A stretch of DNA of 64,000 nucleotides from Duganella sp. BuS-21 (GCA_041874725.1 CP097466.1:4030001-4094000), one strand, 5' to 3'. Positions 50,229-59,609 are shown, counted from the first letter of the stretch. Notes: generated by a model not told the origin, from the letters alone. Numbers and translations: made by a program.

Positions 50229-51799
50229 TCAGCGCTCCTGCCTTTCATGGCGAACAGCCCTTGCGGACGCTTCTGGATAAAGATGATGATGAAGATCAGG
50301 ATGGCGATCTTGGCCAGCACAGCACCGGCCACCGGCTCCAGGAACTTGTTGGCCTCGCCCAGTCCCAGCGCGGCGATCACGGTGCCGGCCAGCTGGCCCA
50401 CGCCGCCCAACACCACCACCATGAAGGAGTCGACGATGTAGCTCTGGCCCAGGTCGGGCCCCACGTTACCGAGCTGCGACAGCGCCACGCCACCCAGGCC
50501 GGCGATGCCGGAGCCGAGACCGAAGGTCATCATGTCGATCTTGGCGGTGGAGACGCCGACGCAGCCGGCCATGCGACGGTTCTGCATGACGGCGCGCACG
50601 AACAGGCCGAGCCGCGTTTTGTTCAGGATCAGCCACACGCCGCCCACCACCAGTGCGGCGAAGACGATGATGGCGATGCGGTTGTAGGCCAACACCAGCG
50701 AGCCAAGCACGGTGACGCCGCCGGACATCCAGGCCGGATTGGCGACTTCCACGTTCTGCGCGCCGAAGATGGTGCGCACCGCTTGCATCAGTATCAGGCT
50801 GATGCCCCATGTGGCCAGCAGCGTTTCCAGCGGACGGCCGTAGAGCCAGCGGATCACCGTGCGTTCCAGCGCGATGCCGACCAGCGCCGTCACCAGGAAT
50901 GCGGCCGGCAGCGCGGCGGCCAGGTACCAGTCCAGCGCCTCGGGCATCCAGCGGCGGAAGGCCATTTGGCACAGGTAGGTGGTGTAGGCGCCGATCATCA
51001 GCAATTCGCCGTGCGCCATGTTGATGATACCCATCAGGCCGAAGGTGATGGCGAGGCCCAGCGCCGCCAGCAGCAGCACGCTGCCGAGCGAGATGCCGTA
51101 GAAAATATTGCCGATGAATTCAGTGCGTGCGAGGCGGCTGTCGAGCGCCTGCAAGGTGTGGGCGGCGGCGACGCGCACGCTTTCGTCGGCGTCGTCGGTG
51201 ACGATGGCTTGCAGCGTTGGGCGCAGATTGGCGTTGCTGCTCTCGGCCAGCGCTTCGACGGCGGCGCGGCGATTGGCGGCCTGCGGCGATTGCAGGTCGG
51301 CGGTGGCGGCGACCAGGCGCAGCATGCTGCGGATTTCAGCGTCGATTTCCTTGCTGAGGGCTTTTTCGATCAGCGGCGCTTGCGCGTAAGTGGCGGTTTT
51401 TTGCAGCTCGGTGACGGCGGCCAGGCGTTGCGCGCGGTTCGGCGAGAACATCTTGAGCGCGGACAGCGCTTCTTCGACCGCGCCGCGCAGGCGGTTGTTG
51501 ATCATCAGGCCGTCCAGGCCTTCCGGCAAGGGGCCGCTGGCGCCGCTGGCGGCGTCGATGGCCTTGTCGTCGGCGACGATGTATAGCTTGCCGTCGGGCG
51601 TGGTGTAGACGTCGCCGTTTTGCAGGGAGGTCAGGAAGCGGGTGGCGTCGTCGCTGGCGAGTGCGCCGATTTTGGCGATGGCTTCAACGCGGGCATCGGG
51701 GTCGTCACCGGCCAGCGGCGCCAGTAACCCGGGGGCGATGCCGGCGCAAGCTGCGCGGGCAAAACACAGGCAAGCGATCAGAATTAGTTTGCGGAACAT
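50225..51799 (-). CDS. urtB: Urea ABC transporter permease UrtB
   Basis: The 524-residue permease has a signal peptide and an N-terminal periplasmic helical domain of about 200 residues, characteristic of UrtB, followed by a LivH-like permease (about 225-520) with GLMGIINMAHGELLMIGAY. The ATG at 51797-51799 follows an AGGA element. An upstream in-frame start would place 12 polar residues before the signal peptide. The 117-base gap to urtA contains a GGGTC-type hairpin. Confidence 0.95.
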   Translation of the reverse strand: MFRKLILIACLCFARAACAGIAPGLLAPLAGDDPDARVEAIAKIGALASDDATRFLTSLQNGDVYTTPDGKLYIVADDKAIDAASGASGPLPEGLDGLMINNRLRGAVEEALSALKMFSPNRAQRLAAVTELQKTATYAQAPLIEKALSKEIDAEIRSMLRLVAATADLQSPQAANRRAAVEALAESSNANLRPTLQAIVTDDADESVRVAAAHTLQALDSRLARTEFIGNIFYGISLGSVLLLAALGLAITFGLMGIINMAHGELLMIGAYTTYLCQMAFRRWMPEALDWYLAAALPAAFLVTALVGIALERTVIRWLYGRPLETLLATWGISLILMQAVRTIFGAQNVEVANPAWMSGGVTVLGSLVLAYNRIAIIVFAALVVGGVWLILNKTRLGLFVRAVMQNRRMAGCVGVSTAKIDMMTFGLGSGIAGLGGVALSQLGNVGPDLGQSYIVDSFMVVVLGGVGQLAGTVIAALGLGEANKFLEPVAGAVLAKIAILIFIIIFIQKRPQGLFAMKGRSAE

Positions 51800-51846
51800 G
51801 ATAGGTCCTGTATGCGGAAATCGTGCACCCCGCACTGCGGCGGATG

Positions 51847-51875
51847 GGGGTCTGACCCCGCAGGGGTCAGACCCC
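51847..51875. repeat. GGGGTC-type hairpin in the urtA-urtB gap
   Basis: GGGGTCTGACCCC and GGGGTCAGACCCC are exact inverted 13-base arms around GCA. Each arm is itself nearly palindromic, so alternative folds are possible. It lies between urtA and urtB and belongs with the hairpin at 13045 and the palindrome at 7570. It may stabilise the urtA message or reduce read-through into urtB. Confidence 0.87.
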
Positions 51876-51916
51876 TTCTCTTAGGGGTGCTGTGCGGCTT
51901 AAGCCAAGACTGAGCG

Positions 51917-53173
51917 TTACAGCTTTTGCTTGCCTTCGTTACCCGGAATGTACGGGCTCCATGGCGCGGCGCGCACGGGGCCCGGCGTTTTCCAGACCAC
52001 GTTGAACTGACCGTCCGCGCGGATCTCGCCGATGAACACCGGCTTGTGCAGGTGGTGGTTGGTCGGGTCCATGGTCAGGGTGAAGCCCGACGGCGCCTTG
52101 AAGGTCTGGCCGCCCATCGCCGCGATGACCTTGTCGGTATCGGTCGACTTGGCCTTCTCCACCGCCTGCGCCCACATGTGGATGCCGACGTAGGTCGCTT
52201 CCATCGGATCGTTGGTCACCACCGTGTTCGAATTCGGCAGCTTCTTGGCGACCGCGTAGGCTTTCCACTTCTTGATGAAGTCCGTATTTACCGGATTCTT
52301 CACCGACTCGAAGTAGTTCCACGCCGCCAGGTGGCCCAGCAGCGGCTTGGTGTCGACGCCGCGCAGCTCTTCCTCGCCGACCGAGAACGCCACCACCGGC
52401 ACGTCGGTCGCCTTCAGGCCGGCGTTACCCAGCTCTTTGTAGAACGGCACGTTGGAGTCGCCGTTGATGGTCGAAATCACAGCCGTCTTGCCGCCAGCCG
52501 AAAACTTCTTGATGTTGGCAACGATGGTCTGATAGTCCGAATGGCCGAACGGGGTGTACACCTCGTCGATATCGCTGTCTTTCACGCCCTTGCTTTTCAG
52601 GTAGGCGCGCAGGATCTTGTTGGTGGTGCGCGGGTAGACGTAGTCGGTCCCCAGCAGCACGAATCGCTTGGCGCCGCCGCCGTCCTTGCTCATCAGGTAC
52701 TGCACGGCGGGTATCGCCTGCTGGTTCGGCGCCGCGCCGGTGTAGAACACGTTCTTCTCCAGCTCTTCACCTTCGTACTGCACCGGGTAGAACAACAGGC
52801 TATTGAGTTCCTTGAACACCGGCAGCACCGACTTGCGTGATACCGAAGTCCAGCAACCAAACACCACCGAGACCTTGTCCTGCGCAATCAGGCCGCGCGC
52901 TTTTTCCGCGAACAGCGGCCAGTTGGAGGCCGGGTCCACCACCACCGCTTCCAGCTTCTTGCCCATCACGCCGCCCTTGGCGTTGATTTCATCGATGGTC
53001 ATCAGGGCCACGTCTTTCAGCGACGTCTCGGAGATGGCCATGGTGCCGGACAGCGAGTGCAGGATGCCGATCTTGATGGTGTCGGCCGCGTAGGCCTGCG
53101 TGCCTGCCGCCAGCAGCGCGGTGGCGGCGGCGATGCGGCTCATGGTGCCGATAAAGTTGCGACGATTTTGCAT
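51917..53173 (-). CDS. urtA: Urea ABC transporter binding protein UrtA
   Basis: The 418-residue periplasmic receptor captures urea for UrtBC. It has a signal peptide with a twin-arginine-like NRRNFIG segment, then the type 1 periplasmic binding fold starting IKIGILHSLSGTMAISETSL, with VFGCWTSVSRKSVLPVF and FYPVQYEGEE, all specific to UrtA. The ATG at 53171-53173 is the correct start. The frame further upstream is antisense to the porin gene. It follows the porin gene by 22 bases. Confidence 0.95.
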   Translation of the reverse strand: MQNRRNFIGTMSRIAAATALLAAGTQAYAADTIKIGILHSLSGTMAISETSLKDVALMTIDEINAKGGVMGKKLEAVVVDPASNWPLFAEKARGLIAQDKVSVVFGCWTSVSRKSVLPVFKELNSLLFYPVQYEGEELEKNVFYTGAAPNQQAIPAVQYLMSKDGGGAKRFVLLGTDYVYPRTTNKILRAYLKSKGVKDSDIDEVYTPFGHSDYQTIVANIKKFSAGGKTAVISTINGDSNVPFYKELGNAGLKATDVPVVAFSVGEEELRGVDTKPLLGHLAAWNYFESVKNPVNTDFIKKWKAYAVAKKLPNSNTVVTNDPMEATYVGIHMWAQAVEKAKSTDTDKVIAAMGGQTFKAPSGFTLTMDPTNHHLHKPVFIGEIRADGQFNVVWKTPGPVRAAPWSPYIPGNEGKQKL

Positions 53174-53195
53174 GGGTTGGCTCCGTGGTGGTTGA

Positions 53196-54308
53196 TTAGT
53201 ATTGAAGTTGCAGGGCGATCGAGAACTTGTCCTGATCCGCGACGCTGGTGATCTTGGTCTTTGAGTACACGGCGCTGATCTGCGCGTTGTAGCCGTCGAT
53301 GATGTAGTTGGTGCCGACATCGAATTGCTTGGTGTCGATGTTGGTATCGGCGGCGAACTTCTGCCAGCGCACGAACGGTTGGAACTTGCCCCAGCCGGCC
53401 TTGTCTTCGAAGATGTAGGAAGCGCCGGCCGAATAGGCCTTGCCCTGTTCGGACTTGATGATGTCGGCGGTGTCGTAGTTGTACCAGGCCGCTTCCAGCG
53501 CAAAGGCGCCGGCGCCCTTGATGCGTTTTTCGAGCAGGAAGTCGACGTTGTAGGAGCTGTACTTGCCAACCTTGCCGACGGTGAGGATGCCGTCCTTCTG
53601 GTAGCGGCCGGCCACGCCGATGGCGAGGATGTCGGCGCCGCCCAGGTAGTTGCCGGTGCCGTAGTAGCCCGGCTCCGCATCCCAGAAGTCGTACTGCACG
53701 CGGCCCGCGTACATCAGGGCGTCGTCGGCCTTGATGCCGGCGGCCTTGGCCTGGTTCTGCGTCAACGAGCCGATGCCGAAGGTGTGGCCTTCGAAGACGC
53801 CGAAGGAGTAGCCCAGGCGGCCGCCGTCGCCCACATTGCCCCAGACGACCACGCCGTCGTCGCGACCACGGAAGATGCCGCCGTTGTAGCCGTAGCGCGA
53901 AGCCACCCCGGCCCAATAGCCGCCGCCCAGCGAGTAGTATGGACCGGCCATGTTGGCGCGGTCGGATGGCGACAGCAGGCGGCCGGCCCAGATATTCAAT
54001 TCAGGCGAAATGGCGAACTGGCCGGCGGCATCCAGCACCCGGATCTTGTCGCCGTCCCACTCGGTGTTGAACATGCCCTTGATGTTCTTGTTCAGCGAAG
54101 CGCCGAAGAACAGGCGTCCGCTGTCCAGATTGAAGTCGCTGGAGCGGCCGCCGTCCGGCGCGCCGTGCTCCGCGCTGGTGTAGCTTTCGCGCAGGCCGAA
54201 ACCGACCGTGACCGACTTGTCTTCACCAGCATTGATGGTCGCACCGGCCAGCGCATTGCCCGCCGCCGCTGCAACCGCCGTTGCCAACAGCACCTGTTTC
54301 ACCCCCAT
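53196..54308 (-). CDS. Outer membrane porin, first gene of the urt operon
   Basis: The 370-residue protein has a signal peptide (ending NALAG) and alternating beta strands through to a C-terminal aromatic residue (QLQY), as in 16- to 18-stranded porins. The sequence style (VTVGFGLRESYTS, FDVGTNYIIDGYNAQI) is like FmdC or phosphate-selective-like porins. By position it probably admits urea or short amides across the outer membrane. The ATG at 54306-54308 has a GGGAG ribosome binding site. It is only 22 bases from urtA. Confidence 0.85.
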   Translation of the reverse strand: MGVKQVLLATAVAAAAGNALAGATINAGEDKSVTVGFGLRESYTSAEHGAPDGGRSSDFNLDSGRLFFGASLNKNIKGMFNTEWDGDKIRVLDAAGQFAISPELNIWAGRLLSPSDRANMAGPYYSLGGGYWAGVASRYGYNGGIFRGRDDGVVVWGNVGDGGRLGYSFGVFEGHTFGIGSLTQNQAKAAGIKADDALMYAGRVQYDFWDAEPGYYGTGNYLGGADILAIGVAGRYQKDGILTVGKVGKYSSYNVDFLLEKRIKGAGAFALEAAWYNYDTADIIKSEQGKAYSAGASYIFEDKAGWGKFQPFVRWQKFAADTNIDTKQFDVGTNYIIDGYNAQISAVYSKTKITSVADQDKFSIALQLQY

Positions 54309-54409
54309 CTTGCTCTCCCAGTTTGGTTTTGGATGAGACAAGATTAACGAGACGGCAATCTCCGAGGAATACGTTGAATGACGTAGTGGTAGCGTAGGTA
54401 CAAACGTCT

Positions 54410-56116
54410 TTAGCGCTTGCCCGGCCCCGCCAACTCCGCCAAGGCCCGTTCCAGCACCGGATCGCGCCCCGCGCGCAGGCCGGCGACGGTCTGTTTGACT
54501 TCAATCTGCGGCGCCACGCCGATGCCTACGAACTCGCGGCCGCCGGGAAAAACGTCGCGCTTGGCGCATACGCGCGCCCCGCCGCCGCCGGGCAACTGGA
54601 AGTTGATGGCCTGGCCGGTGCTGCCGCCGGTGGCCTCGCCCAACGTCAGGCCGCGCTGCATGATGTTGAAGGTGACGACGAAGTCCTCGGCGGCTGAATA
54701 GGTCTGCGGGCCGCTCAGCACCGCCACCGGTCCCTCGTACACCTGTTCGCGCTGCTGCACGTAAGCGCCTCCCGGCAGCTGCGTCCAGTTCACCAGGCTG
54801 CCGGCAGAGGCGCGCAGATAGGCGTCGTTGGCGCGCACGTAGCTGGTTGCGCCGATGATAGGCTTGCGCGTCAGGTAGCTGAGGATCTGGTTGCCGATCT
54901 GGCCATTGCCGCCACCGTTGCGGCGCATGTCGATGATCAGCGCGCGCGCCTTGAGGATCTGCGGCAGCGCCGCTTCGAAGGCCTTGAGCCCGGAGTCGTC
55001 GGTGAAGTGGTCGATGCGCAGGTAGGCCACGCCGTTGGCCTGCATGGAAAACTGCGGCGCATCCGGCCAGTGATAGCCGCCGCTGCGGGGAATCGCTTCT
55101 TCCCGCCCGGCGCCATCGGCGGTGCGCAGGCGCAGCTTCACGGGGTCGGTGGCACGGCCGCGCAGCAGGCCCACCGTGTAGGTCTGGAACGCCAGATCCT
55201 GCGGCGCGCCGGCGCTGACCAGCGGCGCCACCCGCTGCTTCGCATAGTCGTGTACCGCGACGCCGTCGATGGCCAGCAGTTCGTCTCCCACGCGAATGCG
55301 GCCCGACGCCGCCAGGGCCACGTCGTCGATGAACGCCACCAGCACGCGGCCTTCCACCAGCGTCATGCGCACCGGCGGCACAGCTTCGAATTCGGCGTTC
55401 AACTCGCCCGGCGCCCAGATGTTGGTGTGGCCGTCCTTGAGCAATGGCGCCAGCTGGCGCATCAACTCGTAATAGTCACGCGTGGTCTGCGCCGCCATTA
55501 CTTTGGGCAGGTAGTCCATATAGACCTTGTCCCAATCCAGTTCCGGCACCTTGTCGAAGTAGACGAAGCTGTGACGCGCCTCGGCCCAGAAGTGCGTAAG
55601 GCCGGCGATGCGCTGCTCCATGCTGAGCGACTCCGTATAGGGCTGCGCGCTGGCGGGGCCTTGCCAAAGGCGCTGCGGCAGCGCGGCGGTGGCAAGCACG
55701 GTCTGAAAGCGCGGCTCGTTGCGGATCGCCTCGAACTCGCTGCTGGCGCGTAGCTGCTTGGCGGCGGCCGGAAACCACAGCAGCGTGCCGGCTTGCTCCA
55801 GCGCGGCCAGCGCCTGCTCCTTGCGACCCTGGCGACTGTAGGCCGCAGCCAGCGGCAGCAGGTTGTTATAGCCCTCCAGCCGCAGCGACGGATTGCCGGT
55901 GGCCGCCACCGCCTCGCCGAGGTAGCGCTGCGCTTCCTCCAGCAAGGTGGTGGCGCGCTGCAGGTCGGCCGCCGTTGCGCCTGCGCCGGTCAGGCCGGCG
56001 GCCTGCTGGCGCAACGTGCGCACATGGCTTACGCTATCCTCGATGCTGGCCGCCTGGCACGGCGCCGTCATCGACATCAACGCAAACACACACAACGCCA
56101 CCGAAATCCGCTTCAT
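54410..56116 (-). CDS. S41 family periplasmic peptidase
   Basis: The 568-residue protein has a signal peptide (ending CQAAS), a helical TPR-like region (about 25-150), a PDZ-like segment with GRIRVGDELLAIDGVAV (about 270-290) and a C-terminal S41 tail-specific protease domain with MRRNGGGNGQIG and the nucleophile Ser in TYSAAEDFVVTF, followed by LGEATGGSTG. It would degrade or process exported proteins. The ATG at 56114-56116 starts the signal. It stands alone, with about 100 bases to the porin gene. Confidence 0.88.
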   Translation of the reverse strand: MKRISVALCVFALMSMTAPCQAASIEDSVSHVRTLRQQAAGLTGAGATAADLQRATTLLEEAQRYLGEAVAATGNPSLRLEGYNNLLPLAAAYSRQGRKEQALAALEQAGTLLWFPAAAKQLRASSEFEAIRNEPRFQTVLATAALPQRLWQGPASAQPYTESLSMEQRIAGLTHFWAEARHSFVYFDKVPELDWDKVYMDYLPKVMAAQTTRDYYELMRQLAPLLKDGHTNIWAPGELNAEFEAVPPVRMTLVEGRVLVAFIDDVALAASGRIRVGDELLAIDGVAVHDYAKQRVAPLVSAGAPQDLAFQTYTVGLLRGRATDPVKLRLRTADGAGREEAIPRSGGYHWPDAPQFSMQANGVAYLRIDHFTDDSGLKAFEAALPQILKARALIIDMRRNGGGNGQIGNQILSYLTRKPIIGATSYVRANDAYLRASAGSLVNWTQLPGGAYVQQREQVYEGPVAVLSGPQTYSAAEDFVVTFNIMQRGLTLGEATGGSTGQAINFQLPGGGGARVCAKRDVFPGGREFVGIGVAPQIEVKQTVAGLRAGRDPVLERALAELAGPGKR

Positions 56117-56207
56117 ATTTAACCTTGCATAAAAATCAAGAACGCGGATCTTAATACAAACGGCGGTCCGTGGCACAATAACGGCTTACTTTTTTTGGAA
56201 GACCATC

Positions 56208-56438
56208 ATGACCGTATTCGCCGCCTCAGTGTTCGACGCCACCGTTATCTATGAAGGCAATGAACTATTCAAGGGCCAAGGCGCCGCCAAGGGCTGGGCC
56301 GAGAAGCTGGCCAAGGAGCTGGAATGCGAGATCGGCGTTGAGAAGATCGGCACCGGCTGGGTGCTGACCGGCCGCGTGGACGGCGAGGCCTGCAGATGGA
56401 GCATCGTCGGCCAGCGTCTCAAGCGCATGGATGAATAA
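56208..56438 (+). CDS. Small conserved hypothetical protein
   Basis: The 76-residue soluble protein begins MTVFAASVFDATVIYEG and has a compact alpha-beta pattern with no signal peptide or membrane segment. I do not recognise a named family. A GGAAGA element precedes the ATG by about 6 bases. It is divergent from the peptidase gene and lies 72 bases before the topoisomerase gene. Confidence 0.6.
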   Translation: MTVFAASVFDATVIYEGNELFKGQGAAKGWAEKLAKELECEIGVEKIGTGWVLTGRVDGEACRWSIVGQRLKRMDE

Positions 56439-56510
56439 ATCGTGCGCTAGCGCACATCGTCCCCATGCGGGCCGGCGTAGGATTCCCTGACCTGATCAGC
56501 GAGAATAACC

Positions 56511-57611
56511 ATGAAACGCGACCCGCACGCCGTGCTGCAAGTCCCTGCCTCCACGTCTGCCCCGGCCACCACGCCGGCGCCCGTCGCCGCCAAGCTGGCG
56601 GGCCTGCGCTATGTGCACGACGACCAGCCGGGCATCACGCGCCAGCTGCGCGGCAAGCAGTTCCGCTATCTCCATGCCGACGGCAAGGCCGTCACCGATG
56701 ACGACATCCTCGCCCGCATCAAGGCGCTGGTGATTCCGCCGGCATGGACCGATGTCTGGATCTGCAAGCACGCCCTCGGCCACTTGCAGGCCACCGGGCG
56801 CGATGCGCGCGGCCGCAAACAATACCGCTATCACGCCCGCTGGCGCGCGCACCGCGACGACGCCAAGTACGGCCGCATGCTCAATTTCGGCAAGGCCCTG
56901 CCCTCGATCCGCGTGGCGGTGGACGCCGCGCTGCGCAAGCCAGGACTGCCGCGCGAGAAGGTGCTGGCCACCATCGTCTACCTGCTGGAGGCGACGCTGA
57001 TGCGCATCGGGAACGAGGAGTACGCGCGCGAGAACAAATCGTTCGGGCTGACCACGCTGCGCGGGCGCCACGTGCGGCTCGATGGCAGCAAGGTGGAATT
57101 CCGTTTTCGCGGCAAGAGCGGCGTGCACCATGCGCTGGAAGTGCAGGACCGCCGCCTGGCAAATATCATCCGCCGCATGCGCGACCTGCCGGGACAGGAC
57201 CTGTTCCAGTATGAGGACGACGACGGCAATCCGCACGCCATCGGCTCGGCCGACGTCAACGAATACCTGCAAACCATCACCGGCGCCGACTACACCGCCA
57301 AGGACTTCCGCACCTGGGCCGGCACCGTGCTGGCGGCCGTCGCGTTGAGGGAGTACGAGAAGTATGACTCGGAAGCCCAGGCCAAGAAGAATATCGTGCA
57401 GGCCATCGAAGCAGTCGCGAAAAAGCTCGGCAATACGCCGAGCATCTGCCGCAAATGCTATGTGCATCCGGCCGTGATCGAGTCCTACCTCGACGGCACG
57501 ATGCTGGAAGCCCTGCGCCAGCGCGCCAAGGAAGAGCTGCAGGAAGACCTGCACTCGCTGCACCCCGAGGAAGCCGCCGTGCTCGCACTTTTACAACATC
57601 GATTAGAGTAG
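56511..57611 (+). CDS. DNA topoisomerase IB
   Basis: The 366-residue enzyme relaxes supercoils by a 3'-phosphotyrosine intermediate, like poxviral and eukaryotic type IB enzymes. It has the N-terminal DNA-clamp part (GLRYVHDDQPGITRQLRG), the GRDARGRKQYRYH segment with basic catalytic residues, RGKSGVHH, and the nucleophile Tyr in CRKCYVHPAVIESYLDG near residue 325. The ATG at 56511 is preceded by GCGAGAA. The gene is separate from other replication genes. Confidence 0.93.
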   Translation: MKRDPHAVLQVPASTSAPATTPAPVAAKLAGLRYVHDDQPGITRQLRGKQFRYLHADGKAVTDDDILARIKALVIPPAWTDVWICKHALGHLQATGRDARGRKQYRYHARWRAHRDDAKYGRMLNFGKALPSIRVAVDAALRKPGLPREKVLATIVYLLEATLMRIGNEEYARENKSFGLTTLRGRHVRLDGSKVEFRFRGKSGVHHALEVQDRRLANIIRRMRDLPGQDLFQYEDDDGNPHAIGSADVNEYLQTITGADYTAKDFRTWAGTVLAAVALREYEKYDSEAQAKKNIVQAIEAVAKKLGNTPSICRKCYVHPAVIESYLDGTMLEALRQRAKEELQEDLHSLHPEEAAVLALLQHRLE

Positions 57612-57614
57612 AAT

Positions 57615-57639
57615 TCAGGTTCGTCTACCGCGAACCTGA
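57615..57639. repeat. Hairpin between the topoisomerase and next gene
   Basis: TCAGGTTCG and CGAACCTGA form a 9-bp stem around a 7-base loop, 3 bases before the next ATG. There is no T run, so it may instead occlude translation initiation of the 57642 gene. Confidence 0.6.
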
Positions 57640-57641
57640 CC

Positions 57642-58058
57642 ATGTCCCCTGCCTTGCCCTTCCCGATCCGCAAAGAGTGCCCCCCGGGCGCTTGCGTGTG
57701 CGGACGCGACCAGCTGTTGGACGCCTGGGAACGCGACGGCGCCGACATCCGCGTGCTGCGCCTCACGCGCGAGGAAGAGAAACGGCTGCTCGAACGCATC
57801 GCGGCCGTGTCCAGCTACGAAGACCTGGGCCGCATGAAACAGCGCCTGCAGGAACTGCTCGGTATTACGCTGACCATCACACCGAGCGCACGCGGCGTCA
57901 GCACCGTGATGGGCCTGTCGATCAAATTGGCGGAGCAGCCGGGCTTGTGCCGCAAAACCCAGGAAGCGCTGCCGGCCGCCGTGCGCCGCTGCTTCCGAGA
58001 CCATCCCGAAATCGTCTACGCTTTGCTGAATTCACGCGACCTGCTGGGGGCGGAGTGA
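57642..58058 (+). CDS. Conserved hypothetical protein with CPPGACVC segment
   Basis: The 138-residue soluble protein has an N-terminal RKECPPGACVCGRDQLL segment with three closely spaced Cys, a helical middle (REEEKRLLERIAAV) and a second helical half. I recognise no named family. The Cys group could bind metal or form a disulfide. The ATG at 57642 is the first in frame after the topoisomerase stop, 30 bases away, and lacks a clear ribosome binding site. Confidence 0.6.
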   Translation: MSPALPFPIRKECPPGACVCGRDQLLDAWERDGADIRVLRLTREEEKRLLERIAAVSSYEDLGRMKQRLQELLGITLTITPSARGVSTVMGLSIKLAEQPGLCRKTQEALPAAVRRCFRDHPEIVYALLNSRDLLGAE

Positions 58059-58114
58059 CGCATCTACCCGGCCCGCTTTTGCCTCGACGTTAGCGTCACC
58101 ACTTAGGGGTCTAG

Positions 58115-59068
58115 TCAGCCGGGATGCGCCAGCGCGGCGCCTGGCATGGTGCCTTCGCTGCTGCCGTCCGGGTAGATGTCGTGGAACTTGCTGAAGTCGA
58201 GGATGCGCACATTGCCCTCCAATTTGTCGGACATGATGTCGGCGAAGTGGTGGTTGAAGAAGATGTGCTCCGCCGAGTAGGTCTGGCGCGCGTGGACAAA
58301 ATCGTTGAGCGTGTCGTCGGTGCCGGAGATGCCGACCGCCAGCGTGGTGCCTTCATCGATCAGGTTCTGCTGCGTCTTGCCGAACAGCGGGCTCGATTCG
58401 TCGATCTGGTGCAGGATGGTCCAACTCAGCGCGAATACGCTGTTTTCTTCGCGCTCCAGTTTCAGGTCGTAGAAACGGGTGAAGACCTGCCCTTCCAACG
58501 TGGTTTCGCGCCGCACCAGCGAGGCCCGCGCCGACGCTTCCAGAATCAGGTTGGCGCGCTCGTTCCCGGCGCGCAGCATCAACGTGGGCACGCCGTTGAA
58601 CGGCGTCACCACCGCCACGTCCGAGAACATGATGCGCGAGGTCGGCCGCGAAAAGCGCGCAAACAGCAGGCCGGTCACCGCCGCCACCTCCACCATGCCA
58701 AGCAGGATCTCGGTCGACGCCACCAAGTGGCCGTAGGTGGTGGCCGGATTCATATAGCCATAGCCGACGGTGGCCAATGTCTCGATGGAGAAGAATACGC
58801 AATCGGGGAAGTAGCCGGGCCGCGCATTCAAAATCGAACCGGGCACCGCGTAAAAAGCCAGTGCGAACACCAGGTTGGTGAACACATACAGCAAGCCGAC
58901 CAGCACGAAGAAGCGCGGCCAGCTGACGGTGAGCATCCAGTGGTAGATATCGCCCCAGTACCAGCGGCTGATGCCGATCCGCCTGATGCGCGAAGTCCCC
59001 ATCTGAAACTCGCCGCGCACCTTGCCGACGCGCGGTCGTATCGATTGCGGTGGCGGCTCGGTGCGCAT
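58115..59068 (-). CDS. KirBac-type inward rectifier potassium channel
   Basis: The 317-residue protein has an N-terminal amphipathic slide helix, two membrane helices (about 48-70 and 110-135) and between them a pore loop with selectivity filter TVGYGYM. A C-terminal beta-rich cytoplasmic domain of the Kir type follows. It should conduct K+ across the inner membrane as a tetramer. The ATG at 59066-59068 follows the def stop by 4 bases, so it is probably cotranscribed with def and galU. Confidence 0.92.
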   Translation of the reverse strand: MRTEPPPQSIRPRVGKVRGEFQMGTSRIRRIGISRWYWGDIYHWMLTVSWPRFFVLVGLLYVFTNLVFALAFYAVPGSILNARPGYFPDCVFFSIETLATVGYGYMNPATTYGHLVASTEILLGMVEVAAVTGLLFARFSRPTSRIMFSDVAVVTPFNGVPTLMLRAGNERANLILEASARASLVRRETTLEGQVFTRFYDLKLEREENSVFALSWTILHQIDESSPLFGKTQQNLIDEGTTLAVGISGTDDTLNDFVHARQTYSAEHIFFNHHFADIMSDKLEGNVRILDFSKFHDIYPDGSSEGTMPGAALAHPG

Positions 59069-59072
59069 GGGC

Positions 59073-59609
59073 TCAGTCGTCGTCGTTGGGGTCGAGGCCG
59101 GGGAACATCACTTCCGTGTAGCCGAACTTCGAAAAGTCCTTGATGCGCATCGGGTATAGCTTGCCCAGCAGGTGGTCCACTTCGTGCTGCACCACGCGCG
59201 CGTGGAAGCCGTCGACGTCGCGCTTGATCGGCTGGTTGTGCTGATCCACGCCTTCGTAGTGTAGCTGGGTGTAGCGCGGCACGCTGCCGCGCAGGCCGGG
59301 AACGGACAGGCAGCCTTCGAAGCCTTCCTCCATCTGGTCCGACAAGGGCGTGAGCACGGGATTGATCAGCACCGTTTCCGGCACCTGCGGCGCCTCCGGA
59401 TAGCGCGGATTGCTCTTGAAGCCGTAGATCACCAGCTGCAGGTTGACGCCGATCTGCGGCGCCGCCAGGCCGGCGCCGTTGGCCGCGTGCATGGTGTCGA
59501 ACATGTCGGCGATCAGTTCGCGCATGGCGGGCGTGTCGAATTCGGTTACCGGTTCGGCCACGCGCAGCAGGCGCGGATCGCCCATCTTCAGGATCTCGCG
59601 GACGGTCAT
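59073..59609 (-). CDS. def: Peptide deformylase
   Basis: Def removes the formyl group from initiator methionine. The 178-residue enzyme has all three motifs: [18 protein letters not shown] with the metal Cys, and QHEVDHLLG with the two metal His and catalytic Glu. The ATG at 59607-59609 overlaps the galU stop by 4 bases. A longer start 8 codons upstream lies inside galU and is less likely. This copy is not linked to fmt, so it may be a second deformylase in the genome. Confidence 0.95.
   Translation of the reverse strand: MTVREILKMGDPRLLRVAEPVTEFDTPAMRELIADMFDTMHAANGAGLAAPQIGVNLQLVIYGFKSNPRYPEAPQVPETVLINPVLTPLSDQMEEGFEGCLSVPGLRGSVPRYTQLHYEGVDQHNQPIKRDVDGFHARVVQHEVDHLLGKLYPMRIKDFSKFGYTEVMFPGLDPNDDD

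Noticed and set aside
53174..53680. Upstream extension of urtA by 169 codons
   Set aside because: It is antisense-frame sequence over the porin gene (Pro/Ser/Arg/Thr-rich). The signal peptide and ribosome spacing support the ATG at 53171-53173.
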